From NCBI GenBank assembly GCA_021018815.1, contig JAITYX010000102.1, positions 186,001 to 250,000 on the forward strand: a stretch of DNA of 64,000 nucleotides, in the 5' to 3' direction. The translations under genes were made by a program, and so were the position numbers. Positions within the stretch are counted from its first letter, which is position 1; each line of letters begins with the position of its first letter. Below, one piece after another: positions 48,901 through 61,012 of this stretch. Origin of the DNA: Talinum fruticosum (Eukaryota > Streptophyta > Magnoliopsida > Caryophyllales > Talinaceae). The notes below the pieces were generated by a model. The model was not told the DNA's origin, ran no database searches, and saw only the letters and a program-made list of their open reading frames with translations.

Positions 48901-49236
48901 TTCTTATTTCCTGGTCTAATCAGCCTACACATAGCTAGCCCCCTTTTCTTCATTGTCTCTTTCTTTTCTTTATATTTTTAGTTAGATTATCTCATAAAAT
49001 TAGCTAATATACATTGCCTCATATTTTTATTTAGCTAGTCCGGATAGAAAATTTGAAGGAAGAAATTAACATATTTTACTAATTATAGTTACGCAAATTA
49101 ATAATAATTTGCTCAAATAAATTAACAAATATATATCCACGTATATATTTTAGTCATTCGACCTATTTTAATTAATTAAGACTAAATAATTAATTTAATT
49201 CATATAACTACCTAACCCAAAATTATGGATTTTACA
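45968..49236 (-). repeat. Solo LTR (3269 bp), relative of the three-LTR chain
   Basis: Perfect ATTAT duplication (45963-45967 and 49237-49241). The left edge TATAACATCCCAAAACCCAC matches the complement of the chain LTR end. It also shows a GACACGCTCGGAGTATAC unit (46203-46225, complement of the chain's 40-bp repeat), ACCTCGAA at 48197-48204 (complement of the donor region), and a CT-rich block (48240-48880, complement of the purine block). Homology weakens beyond 48980. More diverged than the chain copies. Confidence 0.75.
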
Positions 49237-49241
49237 ATTAT

Positions 49242-50920
49242 TTACTCGAAATTATGTGTTAAATATTGTAATTTCTTAATTAAAGTTTCATTATACTTAA
49301 AAATATAAAAATTTGATTAGTGAATAGGATTTGAAGTAGGAAACACAATAGATCTGTGTTGTGCCTAATTAAGCAGATGTGTGGCTAAAATTAGCAATCC
49401 TGTAAACTATAAGTTAGAGAAACGATATGGTCCAACACCAACTAAGTTCGGTTCACGGTCAAAAGTTAATAATTAGTCTTAATTATTTTGCTAAGTATGG
49501 TGGGTCTACCTATAATCATTGAAAAATATAATATTTATGATATAACTAGTAGATTATGATTACTAGTACCAATAAAGTTATTATAAGAAGTTAAAATATT
49601 ACAACAAGCAATTTTTTCAAAAATCGCTATAAGTTAGGACTTTTGCACTTTCTATCCCTTTTTGGGTTCAAAGTGTTCAAATTTTGTGCCCTATTCTTAA
49701 AGAAGAAAACTAAAAAATTAGTTAACACATAATACTAGCACTTAAAAATATATTTCTTAGAACATGAAACCCAAAAAAATTAATTACGCCAAAATGAAGA
49801 GAAATGAAGGAAAAATAATTATTTTTAACTATTCTTCCTCCTTCCCCTCTATCACTAATATTTGCATATCCAAACAAGGCAACATAATGAACTTTCCTTT
49901 CCTTCCCCTCTCTTCCCCTCCCCTCCACTCTTTAATTTGAATACAAACAGACTGTAAATCTTGTCACACCTCTCTCTCTTTCTCCTCTAACTACAACCTT
50001 TGTCTCCCCCTCCTCTCACGCCTCTCCCTCTGCTCTAAAGTTCCTCTGTCTCTCTCTCTCTCCTCTAAAGCTTCTCTCTCTCCTTTAGATCTGAATTATC
50101 TAAGTTGCCTCTCTCCTATAAATGTCATCATCGCTAGATCTTGACAGATGAGTACCACCGGGCACCCACCGGTCACACTCCAGAGAGTGAGCAGCAGCAG
50201 AGGGCGCGAGGCAAAAAACTCAAGAGATGAGGGAGAGAGGCAGACAAAAACTCACTAGTCAAATTACAGTTAAGCAGGTCAGACGAGTCAACCGGTTCAC
50301 ACCGGTTTTTTCAGTTCAATTGTCTCAAAGAGCTAAACCATTAACCTGACCATTAAAGAGGTCGGGACCAATTCGACCGGCCGATCCGGTCTGATTCTCT
50401 TAACCACCACATACTCCAAAAAAAAAAAAAAAAAAAAAAAGGCAAAATGCAGCCGCTCCATTCCATATTTTACTAGGCCTATTGAAAACAGAATTTTGCT
50501 TCACAAGTTAAAGCGCACAGTTGGAGTTCACTGCTACAACAAATACTGAAATTTTAAACCTCTGGGTGTCAAACCAAATGAGATGAGAACCAAGAGGCAT
50601 GCAACATAAGAAAAAAAAACCATCATAGGCACTCGTTTACCATTTAACTTGTAAACGCTAGCGAGAACTTTATATATCATTGGATAAGTAGACAAATTAT
50701 GGGACAACAAATAACACTTTTCAATAACACTGTTCATGGCTGAAAAAAGGTGGGACTCCTAACAAAAAATCAACATTACATGCACAAAAGAGACTCAAAC
50801 ATCTGTCTCTTTATAATGATTATGATGACAAAAATTACACTTGGAAGTAAAGGTATCCTAATTTCAGCCCACCTTAACGTTAAAACACATCAAAGAAGCA
50901 GTAAACAGAAAGCAAGAATA
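49242..50920. other. Intergenic region downstream of the OBERON-type gene
   Basis: AT-rich, with CT-rich stretches (49960-50100), a small inverted AACCGGTT...AACCGGTGTG-type pair near 50290-50310, and A23 at 50418-50440. No coding region or element end is recognised. The last part adjacent to the stop at 50921 must include the gene's 3' UTR; no canonical AATAAA was seen on the minus strand. Confidence 0.5.
50418..50440. repeat. A23 homopolymer
   Basis: 23 consecutive A on the plus strand. Confidence 0.98.
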
Positions 50921-53900
50921 TCAGATGGCCCACTGCTGCTTTGTCGCCTCCATTCTTTCAAGCAATCCACTGATTTCAGCCTGCATTCTTATCTTCATGT
51001 TATAGTAATCGGAATGTGAACTCTCAATAATTTTCAACTCCTCCAGTTTCTTCCTTCTCCTTTCTTCGGTCTCCTGTAAGCACAGCTTTGCAAGCTTCTC
51101 GGCATACTCTTCTTCCAGCTCCTGAATCCTTGCTTGCACCAACTGCCGGTAGGTCTCCACTTCTTTTCTAGCTTCGTCTGCACGATTCTGGAACAATCTA
51201 GCTTCCGCTTCCTTGATGCGAACAATGCTTTCCAAGCTATCAAATGTGTCCTTCCGTGATTTCCCAGAGAAGTCATCTTCAAACCATCGATCACTTACAT
51301 AGGGCCTAGTACTGCTGTTAGAAATGTCATAAGGAAGCAAGCCTTTCAGTAAACTAGCAGCAAATGTGCTAGATTTGGGAGTAACATTAGGAGATGAAAC
51401 AGGGCCTCTGTCGTTGACAAGACCTTGACTAGCTGTGGGGACTTTTTCTGCGATATGAGCAACTTGAGAATCCAAATTGTCCTTATCTGTTGCAAAGAAG
51501 AAAGCCATCAAAGTTGGATTACATTATACTAGATAATTGCAACAAAGTCTTGGAATAGCCTTTAAGTTGTCAGGAAATCATGCATTTATTTTGATATTAT
51601 CAGCATATCAATCTAGACTGTAAATGTCTATTTAACAGACAAATTGTCGAAATCTATTCAGCTCTAGATGGATAATGAATTAACTGCAATAGAATATCCA
51701 CATAGACTGGCCTTCTTCTATTATGAGGTAGTAGTCGACTTTATATATTCAGGTTCCAATTGAAACCAGATCAGCAATTTTTATAGTAGGGTTACGTAGT
51801 ATATGTCTCCACACCCCCTCCCCAAAAATATACCCGAAAAAGGAAAAGAATTCCAATATAGGACTCCAGTGCTAACAGCTTTATGGCTTTATTAAGTTTG
51901 CACTACAAACAAGGAATAAGTTTTCCTTGAGCAGTGAAAATCAAAACTGATTCCCGCTGTAGAATAGCTAAATAGTGCCATTTTAGAAAACAATAACATG
52001 CAATCTTAGGTCCTGCTATAATACTAGAGTACAATTGTCTCATAGGTAATGATAACATGTCGATCATACAGGCATCCAAACAGAAAACATGTCACTTGTA
52101 CTCAGTTCACATGGCCAGCAAGGGAGCTTCTCAAAGGAATTACTGAGTATTTGAGTACAGAGAAACAGTTTGAGCTTGTCATGAACATTATGTTTTAGAT
52201 GGACCATAGAACTGCTAAATGTAATAGCAGAGATTTTTGGATTGTTTATAGGGTTTATGCTTTTTCTCACTATTAGAGGGCAGGCAAACCTTTGCAGAAG
52301 GTGGGTTCTTCTAGTTTGGAAGATCCACGCATATGCACGTAATGGTATTGCAGATTAATGAAGTTCAATTTACCTCAAACAAAAAAAAAAGAAGTAAAAA
52401 AGAAGAAAACGTCTGATATAACAGGAGAGCACGGTAAATGGCTCTACACTGGGACTTTATAGAGATGACACAGACATAAGTGCTAAACAGGTGTTAATAA
52501 AGTCAGTTTTGGTAGGATATGACCAAACTAGACTGCTGGTTCGATTAATTTCACTGTTTTAGTTCTGGATTAAAAAAATCATTTCAATTTAACTGTCTTG
52601 CTCAATGATTGAGCTCAATAAACAAGACAAATGGGTAGGCTTAGCACAAGAATACTGCAAGTCATCAAGTTTGGCTATTTCAGACTGGGAACACTTAATA
52701 ATCAAAATTGTGGGCACAGACCCACCTGAAATCTTAGAACTGTCATGTCATTTTTTATCACTCATTATCCACTGAAGAGAACAAAGACTACTTAACACCC
52801 TCCCCAGAAAAGGGGAAAAATAGAAAAAGAGGGTAAGGTGACAGCAAAAAGGAAACTGAAGATAGTGCATACAATGGACTTGGGCTAGTAAAAGCATGGA
52901 AATAAGAATGCATCACAATCACGGAATGATAAATTCCTCTGTATCACATATCATACATTATTTTGGAGTGTCCAAAATAATGACACTGTTGTAAAAGTAT
53001 CAAGATTTGTTATCTGTAAATCAAAATTTCTTAAACGGAAGAATTTCATAAGACAAGCAAAGGGTACAGGAGAGGAGAAAAACAACTTTCAGAACTCTAG
53101 CGATAACAGGCAACCAACTACCAATTTTTTTATAAATTTTTTATCGAATGCCTAAATAAGATTACGGGAAGGGACTTTGTGAAATACTTCCTAACATTTT
53201 CCTTGTGGTTTGTTTGTATCAAGCCATCCTTATTCAAAGGATTTACCTTCAAGTCCAGATCAAGTAAAGATTGATTTTTACAACAAGAGGGCTAGGCAGT
53301 CTAACATGAACATGACCCTTAACAGAAACCCATGACCATGACACAGGACAAGATATAAAAAACGATGAGGTTCTAAGCAAAGTACAATGCTCTACTTAGG
53401 ATATTGTCCATACAACAAAATTGAAAGAAATTGATGGTATTTGATGAATTCAGCATTCCCACAGGTAATTTGAATTAATACTATGACATCAGTTTGAGAA
53501 AGTGATGCAAAACAACTCATGCAGTAACCAAAACTGAATGTTGTACTTAATTAACACTAGTCGTTCTAAGCAAAGTATAGTGCTACTTAGGATATTGTCA
53601 ATACAACAGAATTGAAAGAAATCAATGGTATTTGATGAACTCAGCATTCCCACAGATAATTTGAATTAATACCAAGACATCAGTTTGAGAAAATGATGCA
53701 AACTCATGCAGTAACCAAAACTGAATGTTGTACTTAATGAACACTACTCATTTCATTGCCAACCCCACATTCCCCCCACAAAGGACTAAATTCATTCACT
53801 AACTGGTCATCATTGTATGCTATGCAGCAACTAAGAGATTTCTTCAAACCCATGTCATATTATTATGCCTAAATCCGGGTCTATCATTTTTTTAGGGGGG

Positions 53901-56078
53901 TGGGGGGTGGGGGTGGGAGGGGGTTGAGAAGTAATCCTTTTGAACAAACATAAGGGCATAAATGCAGGTAGAGTGTCAGTGAAACTTAATAAAAAATAAT
54001 AGAGGGGTGAGAACAGTTACATAGCAGTCTACCAATTCCAACATGCACATATAGAGCATTTTACCAGGCTTGCTATTAAAGAAGTGTATGATGAAGTTGC
54101 AGGCATCTGATGGAGACATAGCCCTTCTTTCAAGTCTAGTGATGAGCTCTACAGCCTTCAGATATAGCTCTTTGCCCTTGAGATCTTCGCTTCCTTTAAA
54201 GATCCTTCTAACACAATCAAGCTCCTTTATAAGGGTTTCCAGACCCCAGTCTTTTGCACAACAGATAAATACATCTTTAACAAAACCAAACATCTCTGAC
54301 GCATGACCACATCCAAGACAATAGAATTGCATCTCTGTTGTCCTAGAAGATCCCTTCAAGTTTGGACCAGGCCTAATAAAATTTTTCTCAAGAGCACAGG
54401 AAGCATGAGACCAATGAGAACAAGCATCACACCCGACCCAACTGCAAGTATTGCTGGCACAATCAAATTTATAACAGATAGGGCACATGCACTGGCTGCA
54501 AAATCCCTTCTTTGTCGAACAAATCTTGCAGTCACAATCATCCACAGGCAACACAGATTTACAGTTCACATTCTGGCATCTGAGGCACAAGAAAATCTCA
54601 ATCAGATCACTGGTTTCAAGATGTACTTTACCTGACACAAATTCATTTAGTCCAAACTTCACTGCAACCAAAATCTCCAGTTGAGCCTTGTGGGCCTTGG
54701 AAAGAGTCTCTTTGCTCATCTCAGGCCGGCGCTCAAGCAAATTTTTCAGTTCAACAAGTTCATCTTTTCTCTCAGATGCTGAAATGAGACTGTACAAGTA
54801 ATTCTTTACAGATTCAATGGTCTCATTAGCAAATTCCTGAAATAGTTCTGACATAAAAGGGATAGGTCCCACGAGCACCTCACGGACAATTTTTTCTCCT
54901 CTAGAAGGATTCAGCGATCTCCTCTCTTCAAGACCATCAAAGCCTTTTAACTGATCCGAAGATCTACCCAAAGATTCACCATACATGGTCTCCATTTTTG
55001 GCCTAGCAGGCAATTCTGATGGAAAGAATGAGCTGCTCTCTGAGCCAGCTTCTCTATAAAGACTACTACATGAATCCCTATTGAACATACGGCCTCTGTT
55101 CAGTAAAGCATGCCCAACACCATTTCCATGATTGGATAGAAAATTTCCCTCTCCAATTGGCTTAAAACGACTGTGAACAGACCCATTAGTTCCTTCCCCA
55201 CAATTCCAAATTTGATCAGTGTCTCTACTACGACTTCGCAACGAATGCTCATAATTTTCAGTAGAATTTCGCGTCAATGAGCAACTGGGATTGTGTGAAA
55301 ATGGGTGAGAATACGAATAAGACGATGCAGCCGTAAAATCATTAGAACACGTTGTCTGAGTGTTATTGTTATTATTCAAAAGGGACAAAGATTGTGTATT
55401 CACACAACCCAAATGACTTGGCTTTTGCTGAACAGCAGTTTCACAGTTCGGTGCAACATTTGATGCAGTGAGCGAGAGAGACACATCAGGAAGAGCCAGA
55501 GAAAGTCCCAGCGTCTCGACTTTAGGTTTCTTGTTACAATCTCTCTCTCCCTTAGTCTCCTGCTCTGATTCGCGCTTTGACGAACAACCATCTTTACTGT
55601 CACTCAATTGTAGAAAGTCTCTTTCAACCCAGTTATCTTCCAGCCTCAAATCTTCCATAACCACCCCTTTTCCTTTCAAACTAGGCAAACCTGATCTAGG
55701 ATTGTCACAAAGGTATCTAAGACTGAGTTCCTGGCAACCCGAATTAGCCGATTTTGACTTAAAGCCTGCACGATCTATCCCTGATTCTCTGAGAAATTCA
55801 AGACGTTTCTCAGAAAATCCAGCTTGGTCAATTGAAATTTCAAGATTTTGACCTGAATTAGGGCTTGTTAGACCTGAACTCCCAAATGCTGAGGGTTTTG
55901 ACCGAAATTCATCACGACCCACTTCTGATTCTCCTATAAACTCCATACCACACCCTGAAAACCCAATCTTGTCATCTGGGTTCCTATGATTTTGACCTAG
56001 ATCTGGCTGTGACAGCCTATTTTCAGTAGGTTCAACTCCATGACTACCACTATCAGAAAATTCTTTTTCCCCAAACAT
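50921..56078 (-). CDS. OBE3: OBERON/TITANIA-type PHD-finger protein, 859 aa, two coding exons
   Basis: Nuclear PHD-finger protein of the OBERON family, known in Arabidopsis to act redundantly in embryonic and shoot/root meristem establishment. Exons are 56078-54065 and 51486-50921; the join is in phase, giving an Asp codon at 672. Domains: an LxLxL repression-type motif (LGLSLAL...VSLSL, residues about 190-204), the conserved region FMSELFQEFANETIESVKNYL (about 408-428), then a Cys-rich PHD region, about 498-592. This includes CDCKIC, CMCPIC, C540, C545, C550, C553, H558, C561 and CLGC. A C-terminal coiled coil, about 752-855, holds KLAKLCLQETEERR and ends MEATKQQWAI. ATG 56078 is the first in-frame ATG downstream of the TATA box. 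Length and lack of an extended N-terminus favour OBE3/TTA1 over OBE4/TTA2, but the paralogue is not certain. Confidence 0.9.
53370..53749. repeat. Tandem duplication of about 193 bp within the intron
   Basis: Unit 1 (53370-53562) and unit 2 (53563-53749) both begin GTTCTAAGCAAAGTA and share nearly all sequence, with a few substitutions and small deletions. Confidence 0.9.
53895..53923 (+). other. Dense G-run cluster (G-quadruplex candidate)
   Basis: G6-T-G6-T-G5-T-G3-A-G5 with single-base loops on the plus strand (template strand of the gene), 141 nt into the intron from the donor. Confidence 0.75.
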
Positions 56079-56300
56079 GTTCTGCCCAAATAAACCAGAA
56101 AGAGGAATAACAGGGCGTACCAGGGATAAGAGAATACACAAATAAGGAATGTCGGAGCTGCTAAGAGAGTTCGATTGGCGATTCCCGATGCCTGAGAGAA
56201 TCAGACCCGTTCTTCGGCTAGTCAGTCTCCGCAGCTTCTGCTTTTTCTCTCTCCTCTTGTCCGTTCTTTCAGGTTCACAACGGTGTGTGCTATGTGTTCT
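56079..56300 (-). promoter_or_regulatory. Putative 5' UTR and transcription start area of the OBERON-type gene
   Basis: Between the TATA box and the ATG there is about 220 nt without an in-frame ATG. It includes pyrimidine-rich stretches typical of a plant 5' leader. Transcription would start near 56270 if the usual ~30-nt spacing holds. Confidence 0.55.
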
Positions 56301-56312
56301 TTTTATATATAT
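56301..56312 (-). promoter_or_regulatory. TATA box of the OBERON-type gene
   Basis: The minus strand reads ATATATATAAAA, followed by AGAACACATAGCACAC. It overlaps the first codons of the open frame beginning at 56318, so that frame start cannot be the translation start. Confidence 0.65.
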
Positions 56313-56567
56313 TTCCAAGCGATTACACGCTGGCTGCTACTCCGAACTTTCGCAGCTTCCGAAGTTTACAAAAAAATGACCTCTTGTACTCTTTAACCCA
56401 CTAAAAAATAAACAAAAGAAAAGAAAAAATGAAGGAAAAAGAATGAAACAAGTGGGCGAAATTTTTGAGGGGATAAAATAGTCGTCACGGCAAAACTTTG
56501 ACTTTGATGTACAGGTAGGAACCGTCGGCCTCGACACTCTATGTTTCAACAGTTAGTATAAGAAAAA
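56313..56567. other. Promoter-side intergenic sequence
   Basis: No coding. Upstream region of the OBERON-type gene, with TTTGACTTTGATG at about 56493-56505 (contains a TTGAC W-box core on the plus strand). No strong element beyond the TATA box. Confidence 0.4.
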
Positions 56568-57008
56568 AATTGCTTATGATCATTTCGGATTTGATGTAAT
56601 AATTTTTGAATTAATAAAAAATAATTTTAAGAATCATCAAAAATTGGATATAATAATTTTTTAATTCTTTTTCGATATCAAAGTCAACTTTCGGACTAAT
56701 TTTTCGACTTATCACCTAAATTAACCATTATAATAGTATCTTTTTTATTTGAAATTTGATTTTAAGGTGCTTTAATGAGGGCGAGATAGCGAGAGAGGAA
56801 AGTGGAGACAGGGGCTGTTATTTTTAATGAGGGGTAAAATGGTCTATTTATATAAAAAGTTTGAAAATTGACATAAAAGTTAACTTTGGTATCGACAAAG
56901 GGCTGAAAAATTATTGTACCCAATGTGCCATGGTTTCAAAAATTATTTTCTAAAATCCATTGGTTCTAAAAATTATTACATCAAACATGAGTGGATCCGA
57001 AAGCAATT
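56568..57008. mobile_element. Candidate MITE (about 440 bp) with terminal inverted repeats
   Basis: The left end AATTGCTTATGATCATTTCGGATTTGATGTAATAATTTTTG-like sequence is mirrored at the right by the complement of TTTGATGTAATAATTTTTAGAACC and AATTGCTTTCGGATCC. There is no open frame. Target duplication not resolved. Confidence 0.45.
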
Positions 57009-57605
57009 TGTTTTTTGTTTTTATAATGGCTCTATTTGGTAATCGGATGTTCGTTGTTGGCTATTGGCTTATTACGTTAGTTGTTAGCTATTGGTCGATG
57101 GGATTAGTTATTTGTGTTAGTTGTTTACATTTAGTTAACTTGGAGAGATGTTACATAACTATCAAAATTCTTTACAAACAAACACTAATAGTCTTTCCTT
57201 TCTCAAATTCTTTCTCAAGAAACAAAAATTATATACAAATACGAGTACACAGTAAAACTTTAATAAAATAAGCATGAGTTGAAATGACGTGGTGTAATAA
57301 AAATATTAAAAATACACAAGTTATGCTTGTTTTATTTTTGATAAAGTGAGCATGTTTAATCATATTTTAAACAATATTATTATGATAATAAAAATTTTGA
57401 TGTTACGGTTAAAAGAAATAATTTTAGTTTCTTGTAAATGTCTAATTCACATTTATTTGAAATTATTTTAGTTGAACCGAACTATAACGCCTAGGATGGA
57501 CAATGGGTTCGGTTAAGATGAAGTTAGGTTTTTCGCACGAATAAATGGAGAAAATATGAATAAAATCCTCCTGTTAATATTAATTTATTACTTGCAAATT
57601 ACAAA
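57009..57605. other. Intergenic sequence without recognised content
   Basis: AT-rich. The frame 56960-57271 has no recognisable domain, and its first 16 codons overlap the candidate MITE. I see no other feature. Confidence 0.4.
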
Positions 57606-59178
57606 TGAAGACTCGGACTTTACACCTCACTTTTATGAGGAATCGGGTATAAGATTTTCTCACATATAAAGTTTTGATTCCAAGTCATTCCCTGTGTCTT
57701 AGAAACTTTTCTGAGTGATATAGTATTTTCTCTAAGTGTTACGAAATTATTTCATGTTTTTATGCATGACTCTGTGTGACTCGGAAAGCATTTCGCACTC
57801 ACCTTATTTCAGTCGGTTCCGAGTCACTCATCACTTAGAATTATCACATGCTCAAACGCCGGTATTCGTATAACCGTACTCGGGACTGACTTCATATTAC
57901 AGGTCTTATTCCGTAAGAGTTAGTGCTTTTAGTTTGAATCATGCTAAGTATAGATCAAGTTTATTCTTTGTTTAACTTGATTCTCTTGTAGACTCGACTT
58001 AGATGGAATTTTGAGTATTATGAATACTAGACTCGGAAAATTTCATTCCTTTTACGACCCGGATAAGTAGTCACTTAATTATCTTAATTATATTATTATC
58101 TCGTGTCTAATCTTGGACCAAAGTATTTTATACTTTGAGAACCAAATTGATTTACTTTTGTAGGTGATTCAAACGAGGCTATCCTAATTTTGAATTACAA
58201 AAGTAACCGAGCTTCAAAACGTCAAATCACCAGGCAGACAAGGCTTTTTCCACTTCTAACTTAGCCCCGGACAATCGTGTCGGGGTTGTGCATTTCTAAA
58301 GCGAAAATCCGCAACACCAAGCTCAACGGTGGTTTCCACCTTATTTTTCAAGACACTTGCCGGTGATTTTAGGCACTTCTAAGGAAGTCAAGAGCCGTTG
58401 TCTAGCGTTCATATTTCAACGAGATATTTTCCGAGTGACTCGGAAAATCCCTCACAACGGTCATAAAGGAACTTCCAGTCGGAAGATGGACACAACGGCT
58501 AAGCTACTTGGTCATCTATAAATAGAAGCCAACTCTTAAGACTTGGAGATTGCTTGAACTAATTGTAAAATACATACTTGATCAAAAGTCATTGTATTCA
58601 TTCTCAATCTTCTACTTACAACTCCAATTGTGTATTTCATTATACTCGAGTTGTAAGGTCTTGTACTCGATTACAAACTCTCTTCTTACTTTCTAAGTAA
58701 GGTCCCTTGACTGAGTCGTAAAGGTTAACTCAGCTCGGTTGTCCCTAACTTGTAAGGGTTATCTCGACTAGGAAGTACTAGATTAGATAAGGGAATTTCG
58801 AGTCTAGGAAAAACTTGTAAGGAGTTGTCTAAGGGAGCAACTCGGGGTTGAATCGATCTCATCGTATTTTGCGGATTCAAAATAGTGGATTTGACTTCGT
58901 GTTTGGATTAGCACGGTTCGTGGTTTTCTGCCCCAGGAGGGTTTCCACGTATTCTCAGTGTTACCAATTTTCTGAGTTCATTCTAGACTCGGATTGTTTA
59001 CTTGTTCAGACCTATTCTGCTTCTATATTATTTACTGATTTCGAGTCGGGTGTTTTACGAGTTCATCTGTGACTCCAACTCTAATCGGACGACTTTATTC
59101 TTTATTCGAAGCAAATTTCTTCATCACCTTATTCACCCCGCTCTAGGGTGACTTAATCTCTCCAAGAGCTAACTTTCA
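57606..59178 (+). repeat. Copia solo LTR (1573 bp)
   Basis: TGAAGACTCGG...ACTTTCA with a perfect ACAAA duplication (57601-57605 and 59179-59183). The TATA box is at 58517-58524. Confidence 0.9.
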
Positions 59179-59183
59179 ACAAA

Positions 59184-59469
59184 TAACAAATTTAATTAAG
59201 TGTAACGTGTGAATCGGTGTAGTAGACAAGTTGAAATAAGCATTGAAGCTTTAGGCGGTCAATTATGGGAAAATTCATTATTATCTAGTTTATTACCGAC
59301 TCAACTTTATATTGGCCTTATTTGAATAGATCAAGCTATTTTACAAAATGGCGAGTCTTCATACTATATCATAATCCAAAGTTTGAAATTTTGTGATATT
59401 CTTTTTAGAAAATACAAATACTACACATGGGGTGTTACATAGCGTAGTTTAAAGATTTTGAATGACTAA
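59184..59469. other. Spacer between two copia LTRs
   Basis: 286 bp, no recognised feature. The last bases before 59470 (ACTAA) would be E1's left target duplication, but its partner is outside the window. Confidence 0.4.
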
Positions 59470-61012
59470 CGAAGACTCGGATATCACTAACTGACCACTT
59501 AATTGATTTTGAGTTAAAGTCATTCATCTAAATTTAGGACTAATCAAGATGCATCCGAAAAGAAATTAACAAGATGAATTTAATTATTACGTGATTGACG
59601 TAAGACTTTATACTTAAAATATTCTCTCTTGAAAGTCTAAGGACTCGGTTCTAATTCAGAAAATAGAAACCGACCTAGTCACTAAAACTAAGCTTGACTG
59701 AGTTACTTAGTTCTAGGAAAATGACCAACTCAGTATGATTCGGACATCAAGTTTGCCTAAATATTTTCACATTTATAACTTCTCTTTTAAACTGGCATGC
59801 TTCATAAATTGAACTAGAATTACTTGTCTTAATTCTACTTTGGCTAGATTTATTATAAATAATTTAATTAAATTGGTAAACACTAAAATATGTCTAAATA
59901 ACTCTTCGAACTCATCTTTACTAAATTTATTCTTTGAGTTAAGACATCTATGGATTTTGAACATAGTGAATATTAAAATGTAAAAATTTCAAATTAATAG
60001 ATTAAGGAAATTCAGTCTTTAAATAATTTATTTAAACTAATTCTTATCTAATCTTAAACCAAAGTATTTTTATATTTTGAGTACCATTTCGTAATTTATT
60101 TTTGCAGGTTTTGTTAAGCAAATTAATCGCCAAGGAAAGCAAAAACAATGGCTTCTTTATCGTTGGATGATGCAAATAGAAAAGTCGAAATCACAACCAA
60201 ACTTAGACTAAGTCGACAAGCTTGTTTGTTACCATTTTAGGTAACTTCTCGGTTCCGAGTCTAACGTTTTTTCTACCCGATCTTTCGGAGACTTGGAGTT
60301 GGTAGAACATCCTTTGGAAGTTAGGACCTAATTTCAACGACTAAATCAAAAACGGTCTCAAAAGTGAGTCCTCATACTATCTCGTTGTAACGAGCTAGTT
60401 GACCTAGTTCTTCCAGTTGACTTTCTTCCCTGTAGCCTATACACGAAATCTTGATTCAAGACTTACAAGATTGCTGGAACTAAGAGCTTAACGTACTCAT
60501 TCTCTCTTCTAGTTTAGAACTCTTACTTGTATTCTCATATCTTTTTGAGTTTTAGCTCTTGTAAAAAGGTCTTGTAATCTCTTTTTAGTTCACACTTTTC
60601 TAAGTTATCCCTTGACTAAGTTGAAAAATCTACTTCAACTCGGTTGTCCCAAGTTGTAAGAGCTATCTCAACTTGGAAGTAGTAGGATAGATAAAGGATC
60701 TTTTGAGTATGGAAAAATTTATAAGAGATTTATCTAAGGGACCAAATCTGGATAGTCATTAACTTTGTATTTGTGGATTCAACTAGTGGAGTTTTACTTT
60801 GTTCTTGGATTGGCACATTCCAAGGTTTTCCGCCTTAAGAGGGTTTCTTCGTAAAAAAATTGTCTTCATTCTTTCTTCCATGTAATAGTCAACCTAGACT
60901 CACTTCGTTTTCGAGTTGCTACCTCGGTTTTAGAACTGTAAATTTCTGCAAGTGTCTTTCATCACCCTATTAACCCCTTTTAGGGTAATTATCCTCTCGA
61001 AGTGAACTTTCA
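59470..61012 (+). repeat. 5' LTR of copia element E1 (1543 bp)
   Basis: Starts CGAAGACTCGG (first T changed to C) and ends ACTTTCA. Followed by a degraded primer site TGGTATAATAGCC at 61015-61027. It is the most diverged of the copia LTRs and its TATA box is not conserved. Confidence 0.8.

Larger units (their letters stand above)
51487..54064 (-). other. Intron of the OBERON-type gene (2578 bp)
   Basis: Donor G/GTAAAA at 54064 and acceptor TTTGCAACAG/AT ending at 51487, phase 1. It contains a tandem duplication (53370-53749) and a G-rich run on the opposite strand (53895-53923). No additional exon was recognised; neither flanking domain appears incomplete. Confidence 0.85.

Noticed and set aside
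48236..48981. 227-codon plus-strand frame and companions
   Set aside because: CT-rich mirror of the same LTR block in the solo LTR; open in all three plus-strand frames and low-complexity.
50280..50440. Possible SINE ending in A23
   Set aside because: No convincing A and B boxes and no target duplication could be identified.
50534..50737. 67-codon minus-strand frame downstream of the OBERON-type stop
   Set aside because: Hydrophobic shadow frame in the 3' region with no start context or homology.
53976..54064. 28-residue C-terminal continuation of exon 1
   Set aside because: Reads into the intron past a GT donor; the alternative end would remove the conserved coiled coil found in exon 2.
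54070..55851. Plus-strand frames opposite the OBERON-type exon
   Set aside because: Shadows of the real minus-strand coding exon.
56079..56318. 80-residue N-terminal extension of the OBERON-type protein
   Set aside because: Begins with TTG, contains no ATG and overlaps the TATA box.
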